NCBI GenBank assembly: GCA_902610815.1 | Contig: CACLXG010000003.1 | Span: 1-64,000, forward strand | Reading direction: 5' to 3' | From: an uncultured Candidatus Actinomarina sp. | Lineage (GTDB): Bacteria > Actinomycetota > Acidimicrobiia > Actinomarinales > Actinomarinaceae | DNA: 64,000 nucleotides | Shown: in pieces, positions 33,294 to 42,227 of the stretch | Numbering within the stretch: position 1 is the first letter of the stretch | Layout: each line of letters opens with the position of its first letter | Program-made: the position numbers and the translations under genes | The notes under the pieces: generated by a model | Databases searched by the model: none | What the model was told of the DNA's origin: nothing | The model's input: only the letters and a program-made list of their open reading frames with translations

Positions 33294-33893
33294 TTAAATT
33301 GAGTCGTTTTCTTCGTTTTCTTCGTTTTTTAAGGCATCCATCAAGGTAGGTTCTTCAATATCTCTTGGTACATCTGGTCTTGGAAGGTCAGATGTTGATG
33401 GTGTTTGTTCTGCTGTTCTTTCTGCTCTTACTTTTTTAATAGAGTTTACAAATGACATCATGACCGTCTCTTTTGATTCGTTACTTGGGCTGTCCTTAAC
33501 TTTCTTTGGTTTTTCAGGAGCATCTAAGTGTGACTCTTCAAGGACAACAACTTCAATACCCCCAACTAAGTCTGAAACTAGGTTGTAAAAGAATGCCCCC
33601 ACAGTAGCTATGGCAGTCTGGGTCAGCATATATACAGCTGCTAGTGAGACTAAACCCGTAAATAGTGGTTCTATATTTCCAACCAAAGAAGCGTCTTGAT
33701 CTAATAGGGCTAGTCGTCTTGCAATGTCTTCTAATCCTTGTGGAACTCCTGCGTTTACTAAAAGCACCCACATAATTGAAAAACCAAGAACGACAGTTAA
33801 TGCGACAACGAAGTTAAGTACTAAAGTGACTTTTAAAACAGTCCAAGGATCAATCTTGCGAATTATTCTTCTAACTCTGTTTACACGAACCAT
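33294..33893 (-). CDS. DUF3566 membrane protein
   Basis: 199 aa. Basic N terminus (RVNRVRRIIRKIDPWTVLKVTL) leading into the first helix, a second helical segment near 70-95 and an acidic, Pro/Ser-rich cytoplasmic tail. DUF3566 proteins sit behind gyrA in most Actinobacteria. The function is not established. It follows the gyrA stop by 2 bp. Confidence 0.85.
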   Translation of the reverse strand: MVRVNRVRRIIRKIDPWTVLKVTLVLNFVVALTVVLGFSIMWVLLVNAGVPQGLEDIARRLALLDQDASLVGNIEPLFTGLVSLAAVYMLTQTAIATVGAFFYNLVSDLVGGIEVVVLEESHLDAPEKPKKVKDSPSNESKETVMMSFVNSIKKVRAERTAEQTPSTSDLPRPDVPRDIEEPTLMDALKNEENEENDSI

Positions 33894-33895
33894 GT

Positions 33896-36439
33896 TTAAC
33901 TTTTAATTGGTATGAAAGCTGACACCTCTTCTTCAGACGAAAGCTTCATGACCCTAACTCCTTGTGCTGCTCTACTCATTTGTTTAATTTGCTTCACTGC
34001 ACATCTTATTGCAGTTCCACCTGTACTCATAAGCATAACCTCTGTATCTTCATCTACAGACCTTGCGCCTACTAAATTTCCTTTGGTTTCTGTGACTTTT
34101 AAGGCCTTTACTCCCATACCTCCTCTTCCTGCTCTTCTAAATTCGTCTAATTTGGTTCGTTTTCCGTATCCTTTCGCTGTAATGAACAAGAGCGTTTCAT
34201 CTCTTGAAGTTGCGGCACCAACTACTTTGTCTCCTTCTCGAAGTTTGATTCCCCTAACCCCCATTGCTGACCTACCTTGAGCTTTAAGATTTGTTTCATC
34301 AAACCTAATAGCCTGACCCTTTTGAGAAACGAGTATTACATCTTCTTTACCTGAAGTTGTTTTAACAGATACAACTTTGTCATCATCTTTAAGTTTTATA
34401 GCTTGTAGAGATTTGTAGTTAGAGTCAAAATCTTTAAATTTAGATTTTTTTACAGTCCCTTTTTCGGTCATGATTAATAAGAACTTTTCTGTCTCATAAT
34501 CTCTTGTGTCGATAATTGCTTGTACTTTTTCGTCTTGACTCATTGACAATACGTTTTGAATTAAAGACCCTCTAGCGGTTCTATTTGTTTTTGGAATTTC
34601 ATGTGCTTTAGCTCTATACACCTTTCCTTGATCGGTAAAGAATAACAAGTAAGAATGTACGGAAGTAGAAAGGAGGTGTTCTATTACATCTTCGTCTGAT
34701 GAAGCAGCTTTGACTCCTTTTCCACCTCTTCCTTGTTTTTTGTAAGAAGTCGAAGGAACAGACTTTACATATCCTTTTGATGATACAGAAACAATAATCT
34801 CCTCGTCTTCTATAAGGTCTTCTATTGATACTTCTCCTACGTCGGGAACTATTCTTGACCTTCTGTCGTCACCAAATTTATCTGTGATTGCTTCAAGTTC
34901 TTCAATTAATATTGTGTTTTGCTTTGATCTGCTTTTTAATATTGCTGCTAATTCTTTAATTGTTTCTTTTAACTCTTTCTTTTCATCTTCAAGTTTTTCC
35001 ATTTCCAGTGCTGTAAGTCTTCTAAGTGGCATATCCAAAATGTGAGAAGCCTGTACTTCTGATAGTTTAAATTTTTTCATTAATGATTTTCTAGCTATGT
35101 CAACATCTTTAGACGCTTTGATGACCTTAATAATTTGATCGATTTTCTTAAGAGCTAAAAGAAGCCCTTCAACAATGTGGAGCCTGCTTTCAGCTTTATC
35201 CAACCTGTATTTTGTTCTTCTTTGTATTACATCAATTTGATGCTCGATGTAATAGTTTATTAACTCTGGAACTGAAAGAACCTTAGGAACACCGTCCACA
35301 AGAGCAACCGAATTAACAGAGAAAGTGTCTTGTAGTTGTGTTTGCTTAAAAAGTTGGTTTAGAACTACTTGTGGAACGGCATCTCTTTTAAGTTCTACAA
35401 CCAACCTTGTGCCATTTCTATCACTACTTTCGTTTCTCAGATCAGAGATTCCCTGTAGTTTTTTGTCTTGTACAAGTGTGGCAATTTTCTCCATAATACG
35501 ATCTGTAGAAGCTTGGTATGGAAGTTCTTTTACAACAATCGCAGAGCGTCCTCTTCCGAGTTCTTCCACGTCTGCAACTGCGCGTATTTTAATAGAGCCC
35601 CTTCCTTTCAAAATAGCATCTTTGATGGTTGGTGTGTCAACAACTAAACCACCTGTAGGGAAGTCTGGTCCTTTAATTATTTTTAAAAAGTCTCTTGGCT
35701 TTACATCTTTATTTGTAATTGCATACTTAACAGCTTCAGTAACTTCTCTTAAATTATATGGGGGCATATTGGTAGCCATTGCAACAGCGATGCCTTCTGC
35801 GCCGTTAACCAAAAGGTTTGGAAACCTTGCTGGAAGAACTTTTGGTTCAGAAGTCTCACCTGAATAGTTTGGTTCAAAATTTACAGTATCTTCGTCAATA
35901 CCATCTAGTAGCTGAGATGACAGTGAAGACATTCGTGATTCTGTGTACCTCATAGCAGCTGGTGGATCATCTGGAGTACCAAAATTTCCTTGAGGTTCAA
36001 TGAGTGGATATCTTGTACTGAAGTGTTGACCAAGTCTTACTAGCGTTCCATAAATTGCATCATTACCGTGGGGGTGGTAGTTACCCATTACATCACCCAC
36101 AACCTTAGAGCACTTTCTAAAAGGACCCGTGGGTCTAATTCCTGTTTCATACATAGAATATAAAATTCTTCTTTGAACGGGTTTTAATCCGTCTTTTACA
36201 TCAGGTAGTGCCCTTGAAACAATAACGGACATTGCATAGTCTAAGAATGATTTTGAAATTTCATCTTCAACTGCAATTGTGCCGTTACTTGTGGTGGCTT
36301 CTTTTGGTTGAGCCTCTTTGGTTGTGGTTGTGGCCTTTTTTGCTGGTGGTTTTTTAGCTGTAGTTTTTTTTGCTGGTGGTTTTTTAGCTGTAGTTTTTTT
36401 AGCTGTAGTTTTTTTTGCTGGTGGTTTTTTAGCAGGCAT
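33896..36439 (-). CDS. gyrA: DNA gyrase subunit A with Lys/Ala/Pro-rich N-terminal tail
   Basis: 847 aa. Catalytic Tyr165 in AAMRYTESRM, and the GyrA-box variant QGRGGKG begins the C-terminal pinwheel, so this is GyrA rather than ParC. Residues 1-53 are a tail of PPAKK/TTAKK repeats resembling histone H1-like DNA-binding tails, absent from usual GyrA. The ATG is fixed by the TAATG overlap with gyrB, and no later start precedes the conserved core (VEDEISKSFLDYAMS). In the quinolone-resistance region HPHGNDAIYGT (122-132), Asp82, Ser83 and Asp87 of E. coli correspond to Asn, Asp and Gly. Confidence 0.95.
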   Translation of the reverse strand: MPAKKPPAKKTTAKKTTAKKPPAKKTTAKKPPAKKATTTTKEAQPKEATTSNGTIAVEDEISKSFLDYAMSVIVSRALPDVKDGLKPVQRRILYSMYETGIRPTGPFRKCSKVVGDVMGNYHPHGNDAIYGTLVRLGQHFSTRYPLIEPQGNFGTPDDPPAAMRYTESRMSSLSSQLLDGIDEDTVNFEPNYSGETSEPKVLPARFPNLLVNGAEGIAVAMATNMPPYNLREVTEAVKYAITNKDVKPRDFLKIIKGPDFPTGGLVVDTPTIKDAILKGRGSIKIRAVADVEELGRGRSAIVVKELPYQASTDRIMEKIATLVQDKKLQGISDLRNESSDRNGTRLVVELKRDAVPQVVLNQLFKQTQLQDTFSVNSVALVDGVPKVLSVPELINYYIEHQIDVIQRRTKYRLDKAESRLHIVEGLLLALKKIDQIIKVIKASKDVDIARKSLMKKFKLSEVQASHILDMPLRRLTALEMEKLEDEKKELKETIKELAAILKSRSKQNTILIEELEAITDKFGDDRRSRIVPDVGEVSIEDLIEDEEIIVSVSSKGYVKSVPSTSYKKQGRGGKGVKAASSDEDVIEHLLSTSVHSYLLFFTDQGKVYRAKAHEIPKTNRTARGSLIQNVLSMSQDEKVQAIIDTRDYETEKFLLIMTEKGTVKKSKFKDFDSNYKSLQAIKLKDDDKVVSVKTTSGKEDVILVSQKGQAIRFDETNLKAQGRSAMGVRGIKLREGDKVVGAATSRDETLLFITAKGYGKRTKLDEFRRAGRGGMGVKALKVTETKGNLVGARSVDEDTEVMLMSTGGTAIRCAVKQIKQMSRAAQGVRVMKLSSEEEVSAFIPIKS
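36335..36436 (-). repeat. Short tandem repeats encoding the GyrA tail
   Basis: Imperfect 12-15-base units (rc of GCTGGTGGTTTTTTAGCTGT) repeated through the 5' end of gyrA, encoding PPAKK and TTAKK blocks. Such repeats can vary in copy number. Confidence 0.8.
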
Positions 36440-38361
36440 TATACGTCCAGGAACCTTACATCTTTTGCATTCTTTTCAATAAAAAGTTTTCTCTTTGAAA
36501 CATCATTTCCCATAAGAACCTCAAACATGTCTGAAGCTTTTGCCATTGCTCCTTTTGCATCAGCAAGAGTTACTTTAATAAGTGTTCTTGTTTCTGGGTT
36601 CATAGCTGTATCCCACAGCTCTCCAGCGTTCATTTCTCCCAGTCCTTTGAACCTACTTATATCAAATTTTTTGTTTTTGTTTTCTTTTTTAAATGCATTT
36701 AGTGCGTCGTCATCTTTTAAATAGGTAATTCCAGAAGCCGCTTTTAACCTGTAAAGTGGAGGTTCTGAAATCCATACTTTTCCACCCGTAATGAGGCCTG
36801 GCATAAATTTAAAGAAGAAAGTTAATAAAAGTGTTCTAATGTGGGCTCCGTCTACGTCGGCATCTGTTAAAAATATAATCTTGTCGTATCTTGACTCTTC
36901 TTCGTTAAATTGTGTCTTTATTCCGGTACCAATTGCTTTTATTAGCGCACTAATTTCTTCATTTTGAAGCGCTCTATTCTCTGTAACTTTTTGAACATTA
37001 ATAATTTTTCCCCTGATTGGAAGAATGGCCTGAACCCTAGAGTCTCTAGCTTGTTTTGCCGGACCAGCAGCAGAGTCTCCCTCGACGATAAAGAGTTCGC
37101 TTTCTGTTGGGTCTGTTGATGAACAGTCTGCAAGTTTTCCAGGCAACCCAGAAGTCTCTAAAATACTTTTTCTTTTTGTTAGCTCTCTTGCTTTTTTTGC
37201 GCTCATGCGAGCTTTTGCGGCTACGGCACACCTCTCTACAATAGCTCTACCTTCTTTTGTGTTTTTTGAGAGCCATTTTGGAAGTTCTTCATTAATTAAT
37301 ACCTGAACTTTGGATTTCATCTCGGTGTTGCCTAGTTTTGTCTTTGTTTGACCCTCAAACTGCGGCTCTTTAACTCTTACTGAAACCACTCCTGTCATGC
37401 CTTCTCTAATGTCGTCTCCTGTTAGTGAAATGTCTGAGTGTAGGTTTCTTTTTTTTGCAAAATCATTAATGGCTTTTGTTACTGCAGTTCTAAGCCCTTC
37501 TTCGTGGGTACCGCCTTCAAGTGTGTGAATGTTGTTTGCAAAACTTTTCACTGTAACATCGTCTTCATTTTTCCACTGTAGGGCAACCTCTATCTCTGAG
37601 TCTTTTGTTTGGTCAGAAAAAGATATGGTTTTATCGTGTAGTGGTTCAAATCCCTCGTTTAGATACTCAACAAAATCAACCAACCCTCCTTTAAAGTGGA
37701 ACTGTTCCTTTGTTGCTGGTTTTACTCTGTTGTCAATAAGGTTTATTTTCAAGCCTTTGTTTAGAAAGGCGGTTTGTCTTAGTCTTTCAGAAACAATGTT
37801 ATATTCATAGGTTTGTGTTTCATCAAATATTTCAGGATCAGCTAAAAAGTTGATTTTTGTTCCAGTCTTTTTTGAAACTTTTCCTCTTTTAATTTTCGAT
37901 TTTGGTTTACCTAAATCAAAATCTTGGTTCCAAAAGTAGCCATCTCTTTGAACTTCAACTTTTACAAAGGTTGATAGTGCATTAACCACTGAAATTCCAA
38001 CTCCGTGTAAGCCACCACTAACTGTATATGCTCCTGATTCAAACTTTCCACCAGCATGAAGTGTGGTTAAAACTGTCGTGAGTGCTGAAACTTTTGTTTT
38101 TGGATGCGGTTTTACTGGTATTCCGCTTCCATCGTCCTCCACCGTAACAGATCCGTTTTTCTCCAAAGAGACTTTAATTGTTGAACACCTTCCTGCCATA
38201 GCTTCGTCAACAGAATTGTCTAACACTTCCCAGATAAGGTGGTGTAAACCGTTTGGTCCAGTAGAACCAATATACATTGCTGGTCTTTTTCTTACTGCTT
38301 CTAGACCCTCAAGAATTTTTATATCTTTTGAATCATAACTATTTGAATCTTTTTTAGACAC
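36439..38361 (-). CDS. gyrB: DNA gyrase subunit B
   Basis: 640 aa from a GTG with GGAGA upstream. GHKL ATPase domain (DNSVDEAMAG, GGLHGVGISVVNALS), TOPRIM motifs EGDSAAGPAKQ and DADVDGAHIRTLLL, and the C-terminal RFKGLGEMNA element are complete. It supplies the ATPase of the gyrase tetramer. Stop overlaps gyrA by one base. Confidence 0.97.
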   Translation of the reverse strand: MSKKDSNSYDSKDIKILEGLEAVRKRPAMYIGSTGPNGLHHLIWEVLDNSVDEAMAGRCSTIKVSLEKNGSVTVEDDGSGIPVKPHPKTKVSALTTVLTTLHAGGKFESGAYTVSGGLHGVGISVVNALSTFVKVEVQRDGYFWNQDFDLGKPKSKIKRGKVSKKTGTKINFLADPEIFDETQTYEYNIVSERLRQTAFLNKGLKINLIDNRVKPATKEQFHFKGGLVDFVEYLNEGFEPLHDKTISFSDQTKDSEIEVALQWKNEDDVTVKSFANNIHTLEGGTHEEGLRTAVTKAINDFAKKRNLHSDISLTGDDIREGMTGVVSVRVKEPQFEGQTKTKLGNTEMKSKVQVLINEELPKWLSKNTKEGRAIVERCAVAAKARMSAKKARELTKRKSILETSGLPGKLADCSSTDPTESELFIVEGDSAAGPAKQARDSRVQAILPIRGKIINVQKVTENRALQNEEISALIKAIGTGIKTQFNEEESRYDKIIFLTDADVDGAHIRTLLLTFFFKFMPGLITGGKVWISEPPLYRLKAASGITYLKDDDALNAFKKENKNKKFDISRFKGLGEMNAGELWDTAMNPETRTLIKVTLADAKGAMAKASDMFEVLMGNDVSKRKLFIEKNAKDVRFLDV

Positions 38362-38435
38362 GAATTATCTCCAAGATACGCTTCTATTTTTTTGTTACAG
38401 CCCCTGCTGAACTCCCATTTTACTAGATTTCTAGA

Positions 38436-38723
38436 TTATTGCTTGAGATTAGATATTTGAATATCTATGTTTTTAAGGCTTATTTTGGTATTTTTTTCAA
38501 TGTTTATAATTAGGTTTTGTTCGTCTAATTGTACGATTTTTTTCACTCTGGAGTTATCAACATAAACCACTAGTGTGTCTCCTAAAACCGGTCCTGCCAC
38601 AACATCTTCGGCCCACTTATAGTGACTATTCTTGATGTAGTTTTCTATTTTTTTAGAATTTTTAAAATTTATACCTAAAGAATTATTATTTGGATTTATT
38701 TTTTCTGGTTCTTTATTCAGCAC
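38436..38723 (-). CDS. Short DciA-like (DUF721) protein
   Basis: 95 aa from a GTG overlapping the dnaN stop (TAGTG). The middle, WAEDVVAGPVLGDTLVVYVDNSRVKKIV, matches the core of DciA/DUF721 proteins, the helicase-loading factors encoded between dnaN/recF and gyrB in Actinobacteria. It is shorter than usual. Assignment rests on position and this core. The 74-base gap to gyrB holds a hairpin (CAGC-AGGG-GCTG) but no gene. Confidence 0.6.
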   Translation of the reverse strand: MLNKEPEKINPNNNSLGINFKNSKKIENYIKNSHYKWAEDVVAGPVLGDTLVVYVDNSRVKKIVQLDEQNLIINIEKNTKISLKNIDIQISNLKQ

Positions 38724-39841
38724 TATTCGTTAGTTCTAACAGGCATAAGTAAATATTGATATGTTTCTTCTTCGCCTTGAATAACAGCAGGCTTGTCGTT
38801 TCCAGAAAATCGTAAAAAAGCTTTGTTCCCATCTAAGACTTCTATACCTTGGATTAAATAATTTGGGTTGAATGAAATTTGAAAATCTGTCACATCTCCA
38901 ACTTCAAGACCGAGAATTTTTATATCTATTTCTTCTACTCCGCCTCCAATATCTTTATTTGTGGAAGATATGTTGAGGTTATTTTCGTCAACCACTTTTA
39001 ACGTGACGGGGATAAACCCTTCAGCAACCACAGTAGATCTATCAAGGGATTCTAATATCTTTTTTTTATCAACCTCTATTGAGAAAACATTCTCTTTTGG
39101 AAAAAGTGCTTGGTATTCGGGGTAGTTTCCTTCTAGTTTTCTAACAGACGTATAGTATTTTTCGTTATAAAAATGAAGCTCTCTTTCTGTTGAGTTTATA
39201 AAAATGTCTTGTTCACTGTCCTCAAAAAGTTTTATGGTTTCGTTTAAAGATCTGTAAGAAACGATTCCAGCATCGTCTATAGGTAAGTTTGATATTTCGT
39301 TTGTTGCCAGCCTGTAGCTGTCTGTTGAAACCAGTGTTGTTTTTTCACCATCGTTATCAAAGAAAACACCAGTAAGTATTGGTTTTCCTCCTTCTGGAGA
39401 TGCTGCTATACCTACTTTTCTAAGAGCTGCAAAAAGTTCAAAAGGAGAGAGTTTTTGGCTGGCTCCTTGTTCAAAAGAGTTCTCTAATAAAGCTTTGGGG
39501 TATGTTAGGTGGTCTAATTTTCTTAGTTTGTATTCTGATTTATCAGCTTCAATCATTACTTCATTGCCAAGATCAGAGAATACAATTTCTCCTGAAGACA
39601 TTTTCCTCACCACTTCGGATAAAATCCTTGCATTAACCAAACACTCTCCGTCAACCATTGAATCAACATTAAGTTTCGCTTTAATGACCAAATCCAAATC
39701 AGAGCCTATAACCTCACATGAACCACCCTCAACTTTTATATATAAACCCTGAAGAGAGGGTGTGGAAGGCTTAATATCAACAGCCCTAGAAACAGATAGA
39801 ACTACTTCTTTTAGGTCTTTTGTTTTCGTTTTAAATTTCAA
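38723..39841 (-). CDS. dnaN: DNA polymerase III beta sliding clamp
   Basis: 372 aa from a TTG preceded by AAGGAATAA. Three clamp domains are evident (LQGLYIKVEGG, RKVGIAASPEGGKPILTGVFF, VDKKKILESLDRSTVVAEG) and the terminal YLLMPVR matches the family end. The 104-base gap to dnaA is AT-rich, carries TATATATA near the start and no clear DnaA box. recF is not found behind it. Confidence 0.96.
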   Translation of the reverse strand: MKFKTKTKDLKEVVLSVSRAVDIKPSTPSLQGLYIKVEGGSCEVIGSDLDLVIKAKLNVDSMVDGECLVNARILSEVVRKMSSGEIVFSDLGNEVMIEADKSEYKLRKLDHLTYPKALLENSFEQGASQKLSPFELFAALRKVGIAASPEGGKPILTGVFFDNDGEKTTLVSTDSYRLATNEISNLPIDDAGIVSYRSLNETIKLFEDSEQDIFINSTERELHFYNEKYYTSVRKLEGNYPEYQALFPKENVFSIEVDKKKILESLDRSTVVAEGFIPVTLKVVDENNLNISSTNKDIGGGVEEIDIKILGLEVGDVTDFQISFNPNYLIQGIEVLDGNKAFLRFSGNDKPAVIQGEEETYQYLLMPVRTNE

Positions 39842-39945
39842 ATTATTCCTTTATATATATAACAACAATAAAACCGTTTAAGTTGTTTAATAAACCCATT
39901 AAAGACTTAAAGAACGACAAATTTATGTTGTAAGTTTTAAACATT

Positions 39946-41262
39946 TTAGACCCTTGTTAATAGATTTTCTTTAGAAGAAACTTTATTGTTGAAAATGTTT
40001 ATTTCTTTCTTCAAACCAGGAGAGTCCTCAACTTTTTTAATTGAAGATAAAACTGTAGAGTGAGACCTGTTACCTACGTATAAACCAATTTGGTTTAATG
40101 AGTACTCGGTGTGTTTTCTCATTAAGTAAATAAAAAGATGCCTTGCGTTACTAACCTGCTCGCTTCTGTTTTTTGACAACACCAATCTTTTATCTACTTG
40201 ATATAGGTCAGAACAATAATCAAGAATAAACTCTGGGGTAAGTTCCAAAACTTTATTGTTGGAGTACATAGAAACAAGTTCTGCAACATAGTTAGAGTTT
40301 CCAGCCCCTGTTTGTTTGTTGATTATAAGGTTGTTTACAACACCATTAATTTCTCTGAAGCTTTGAAACTCTAAAGAGGTTAGTAAGTCGAACTCTTTTT
40401 TAGTTATAAGGTTTCCACCATATTCAGTGTTGTTTCTGTTTAAAACCTCAGAAAACATTTTTTGATCGGGTTTTTCTATGTCTGTAACTAATCCGTTTAG
40501 AATTCTTGAAACCAACCTTTCAGGAAAACCAATAAGTTCCTGGGGCTTTTGGTCTGATGCTAAAACCACTGCTTTTGAATTGTTTAGAAAATAATTAATT
40601 GTATGAAACAGTTCTTCAGAAACCCCTTTTTTTCCAAGAAAAAACTGGATATCGTCAATTAATAATATATCTACAGACCTTATTTTGTTTTTAAAAACAT
40701 CTATGTCTTTATTTTTAATTCCACTTATATACGACTCAAGAAAAGACTCAGAATCAATATAAAAAGAAGAAACAGAAGACCTTTCAATTGTTTTTAGTAG
40801 GTGAGTCTTACCAACCCCGGGTTTTCCATAAACAAACAAAGGGTTGAACCTTTTTCCAGGACTTGTTACAACATTTTTAGCAGCAGTTATTGCAAGATTA
40901 TTACAACTTCCAATAAACAGCTCGTCAAAAACACCAAGTTCGTAGGCGGTTTGATCTTGAATAGGTGTGTCTTCTATAACCTCAACTTCTTCTACAACCT
41001 CAAATTCGTTGGCAGGGATAGACAGGGTTTTATCAAGAACAAAAACACAATCACCAAACTTATTTATGTTTTTATAAACCCTTTTTATTGTGGCTAAAAC
41101 CTTTTTTTCAATAGAGTTCTTTATAAACTCTGAATTTACAATAACGTTTAGGTTTTGATCATCCCCAATTTCGAAGACAACTTGTTCCAACCAATATTTA
41201 TCTGTCTTGTTCTCTATCTCATTGTTTAAACAAGATAGAAATGCATCAACCTTATTATTCAT
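39946..41262 (-). CDS. dnaA: Chromosomal replication initiator DnaA
   Basis: 438 aa from the ATG at 41262, chosen for its GCGGAG ribosome binding site and because the sequence after it is the usual domain I. An in-frame ATG at 41328 would place DnaA-box-like sites in the coding region. Walker A GKPGVGKTHLL, Walker B ILLIDDIQFF and the domain IV signature YSLNQIGLYVGNRSHSTVLSSI are intact. Domain II is short. Confidence 0.95.
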   Translation of the reverse strand: MNNKVDAFLSCLNNEIENKTDKYWLEQVVFEIGDDQNLNVIVNSEFIKNSIEKKVLATIKRVYKNINKFGDCVFVLDKTLSIPANEFEVVEEVEVIEDTPIQDQTAYELGVFDELFIGSCNNLAITAAKNVVTSPGKRFNPLFVYGKPGVGKTHLLKTIERSSVSSFYIDSESFLESYISGIKNKDIDVFKNKIRSVDILLIDDIQFFLGKKGVSEELFHTINYFLNNSKAVVLASDQKPQELIGFPERLVSRILNGLVTDIEKPDQKMFSEVLNRNNTEYGGNLITKKEFDLLTSLEFQSFREINGVVNNLIINKQTGAGNSNYVAELVSMYSNNKVLELTPEFILDYCSDLYQVDKRLVLSKNRSEQVSNARHLFIYLMRKHTEYSLNQIGLYVGNRSHSTVLSSIKKVEDSPGLKKEINIFNNKVSSKENLLTRV

Positions 41263-41548
41263 AACTCCGCTTACAACTTCATTAAACTTAAACGACAGTG
41301 TGAAAATTTCATAGAGTGTGAAAAACATATTAATTTTTCACAAGGTTCATCAACAATTCAAGAAACCCAATGTTTACTGAGGATTATATGTTCAAAACTA
41401 TCAAATAATCAACAACCCCTTGTGGTTATAGAATCCTAGTTAGTTTGTTTTTCGCGAGTTAAAAATTGTTTTCGCGAACATGTAAAATTAAAAAAAATTT
41501 TGGTTTGTTTAAATACTCTATTCATTTATTGTTAGTTAAAGGTAAAAA
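41263..41548. other. oriC: Probable origin of replication (oriC) between dnaA and rpmH
   Basis: Gene direction reverses here: dnaA, dnaN, gyrBA leftward, rpmH to parB rightward. The gap holds regularly spaced DnaA-box-like 9-mers next to dnaA, two TTCGCGA(A/G) sites 20 bp apart (41451-41458 and 41471-41478) and an AT-rich run (41480-41530) that could unwind. Many Actinobacteria place oriC between dnaA and dnaN, but that gap is only 104 bp here. Confidence 0.65.
41299..41342. promoter_or_regulatory. Three DnaA-box-like 9-mers
   Basis: TGTGAAAAT (41299-41307), TGTGAAAAA (41317-41325) and, inverted, TTTTTCACA (41334-41342), starting 17-18 bp apart just upstream of the preferred dnaA start. They deviate from the TTATNCACA consensus by one or two bases. 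Confidence 0.45.
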
Positions 41549-41683
41549 ATGAAAAGAACTTATCAACCTAGTAATAGAAAAAGAAGCAGAAAACACGGTT
41601 TTAGATCAAGAATGCGAACCAGAGCTGGTCGCGAAATTCTGAAAAGAAGAAGAAAAAAAGGTCGTAAAATTATATCTGCCTAG
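41549..41683 (+). CDS. rpmH: 50S ribosomal protein L34
   Basis: 44 aa: [18 protein letters not shown]...[20 protein letters not shown], the complete and highly conserved L34. AAAGG lies seven bases before the ATG. Leads the rpmH-rnpA-yidD-yidC-jag-rsmG-parAB set. Confidence 0.97.
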   Translation: MKRTYQPSNRKRSRKHGFRSRMRTRAGREILKRRRKKGRKIISA

Positions 41684-41690
41684 GTTTTTA

Positions 41691-42002
41691 GTGAAATTTA
41701 CTGCACTAAATAAAAAAAGTCATTTTGAGAACCTAAGAAAAGAAGAGTTCTGCTTTACAGATAAAGGCGTAAAAGTTTTTGTGAAAGAAAATGGTGTTGG
41801 TACAAACAGACTCGGTATTAGCATTTCAAGCAAGTACGCCAATGCTGTAAACAGAAATAGATTTAAAAGAAGGATTAAAGAAGTAGTCAGGGGTTTAGAA
41901 ACAGAGTTAAACTTAGATATTTTGGTTGAGGGAAGTTCAAAATCAACACACCTTAAATTGGTTGAAATTCAAAATATATTAACTAAACATCCACTACTTT
42001 AA
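41691..42002 (+). CDS. rnpA: Ribonuclease P protein component
   Basis: 103 aa from a GTG seven bases behind rpmH. NRLGISISSKYANAVNRNRFKRRIKEV contains the RNR signature of the protein subunit that helps the catalytic RNA mature tRNA 5' ends. Length is typical. Confidence 0.93.
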   Translation: MKFTALNKKSHFENLRKEEFCFTDKGVKVFVKENGVGTNRLGISISSKYANAVNRNRFKRRIKEVVRGLETELNLDILVEGSSKSTHLKLVEIQNILTKHPLL

Positions 42003-42011
42003 GACAAAAAA

Positions 42012-42227
42012 ATGAAAATTGTAACGGTTTTGTACCAGGTTTGTAGATCTTTGCTTTCCTATCTCGGTTTAGGTAGCGGTAATTGCTTATATTATCCAAC
42101 CTGTTCTCAAGTAATATCTGAAAGTCTTGAAAAAAACGGTTTATTAAAAACAATACCCGTTTTTCTTAAGAGAACTGCAACCTGTAATCCTTTATATAAG
42201 AAATTTGGTAAAAATTGGCAATATTAG
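42012..42227 (+). CDS. yidD: Membrane protein insertion efficiency factor YidD
   Basis: 71 aa. The CLYYPTCSQ motif and the C-terminal RTATCNPLYK stretch define YidD, an amphipathic helper of YidC. Overlaps the yidC start by 13 bp. Confidence 0.93.
   Translation: MKIVTVLYQVCRSLLSYLGLGSGNCLYYPTCSQVISESLEKNGLLKTIPVFLKRTATCNPLYKKFGKNWQY

Noticed and set aside
33848-33862. Eight-base complementarity between the tandem small RNA loop and the 5' part of the DUF3566 gene
   Set aside because: A match of this length is expected by chance in 64 kb, so it is not offered as a target.
35325-35867. Plus-strand frame of 180 codons
   Set aside because: Antisense to gyrA, no start signal, Ser-rich shadow composition.
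36335-36436. Regular repeats resembling a CRISPR-like array
   Set aside because: Units are short, contiguous, in frame and code for the GyrA tail. There are no spacers.
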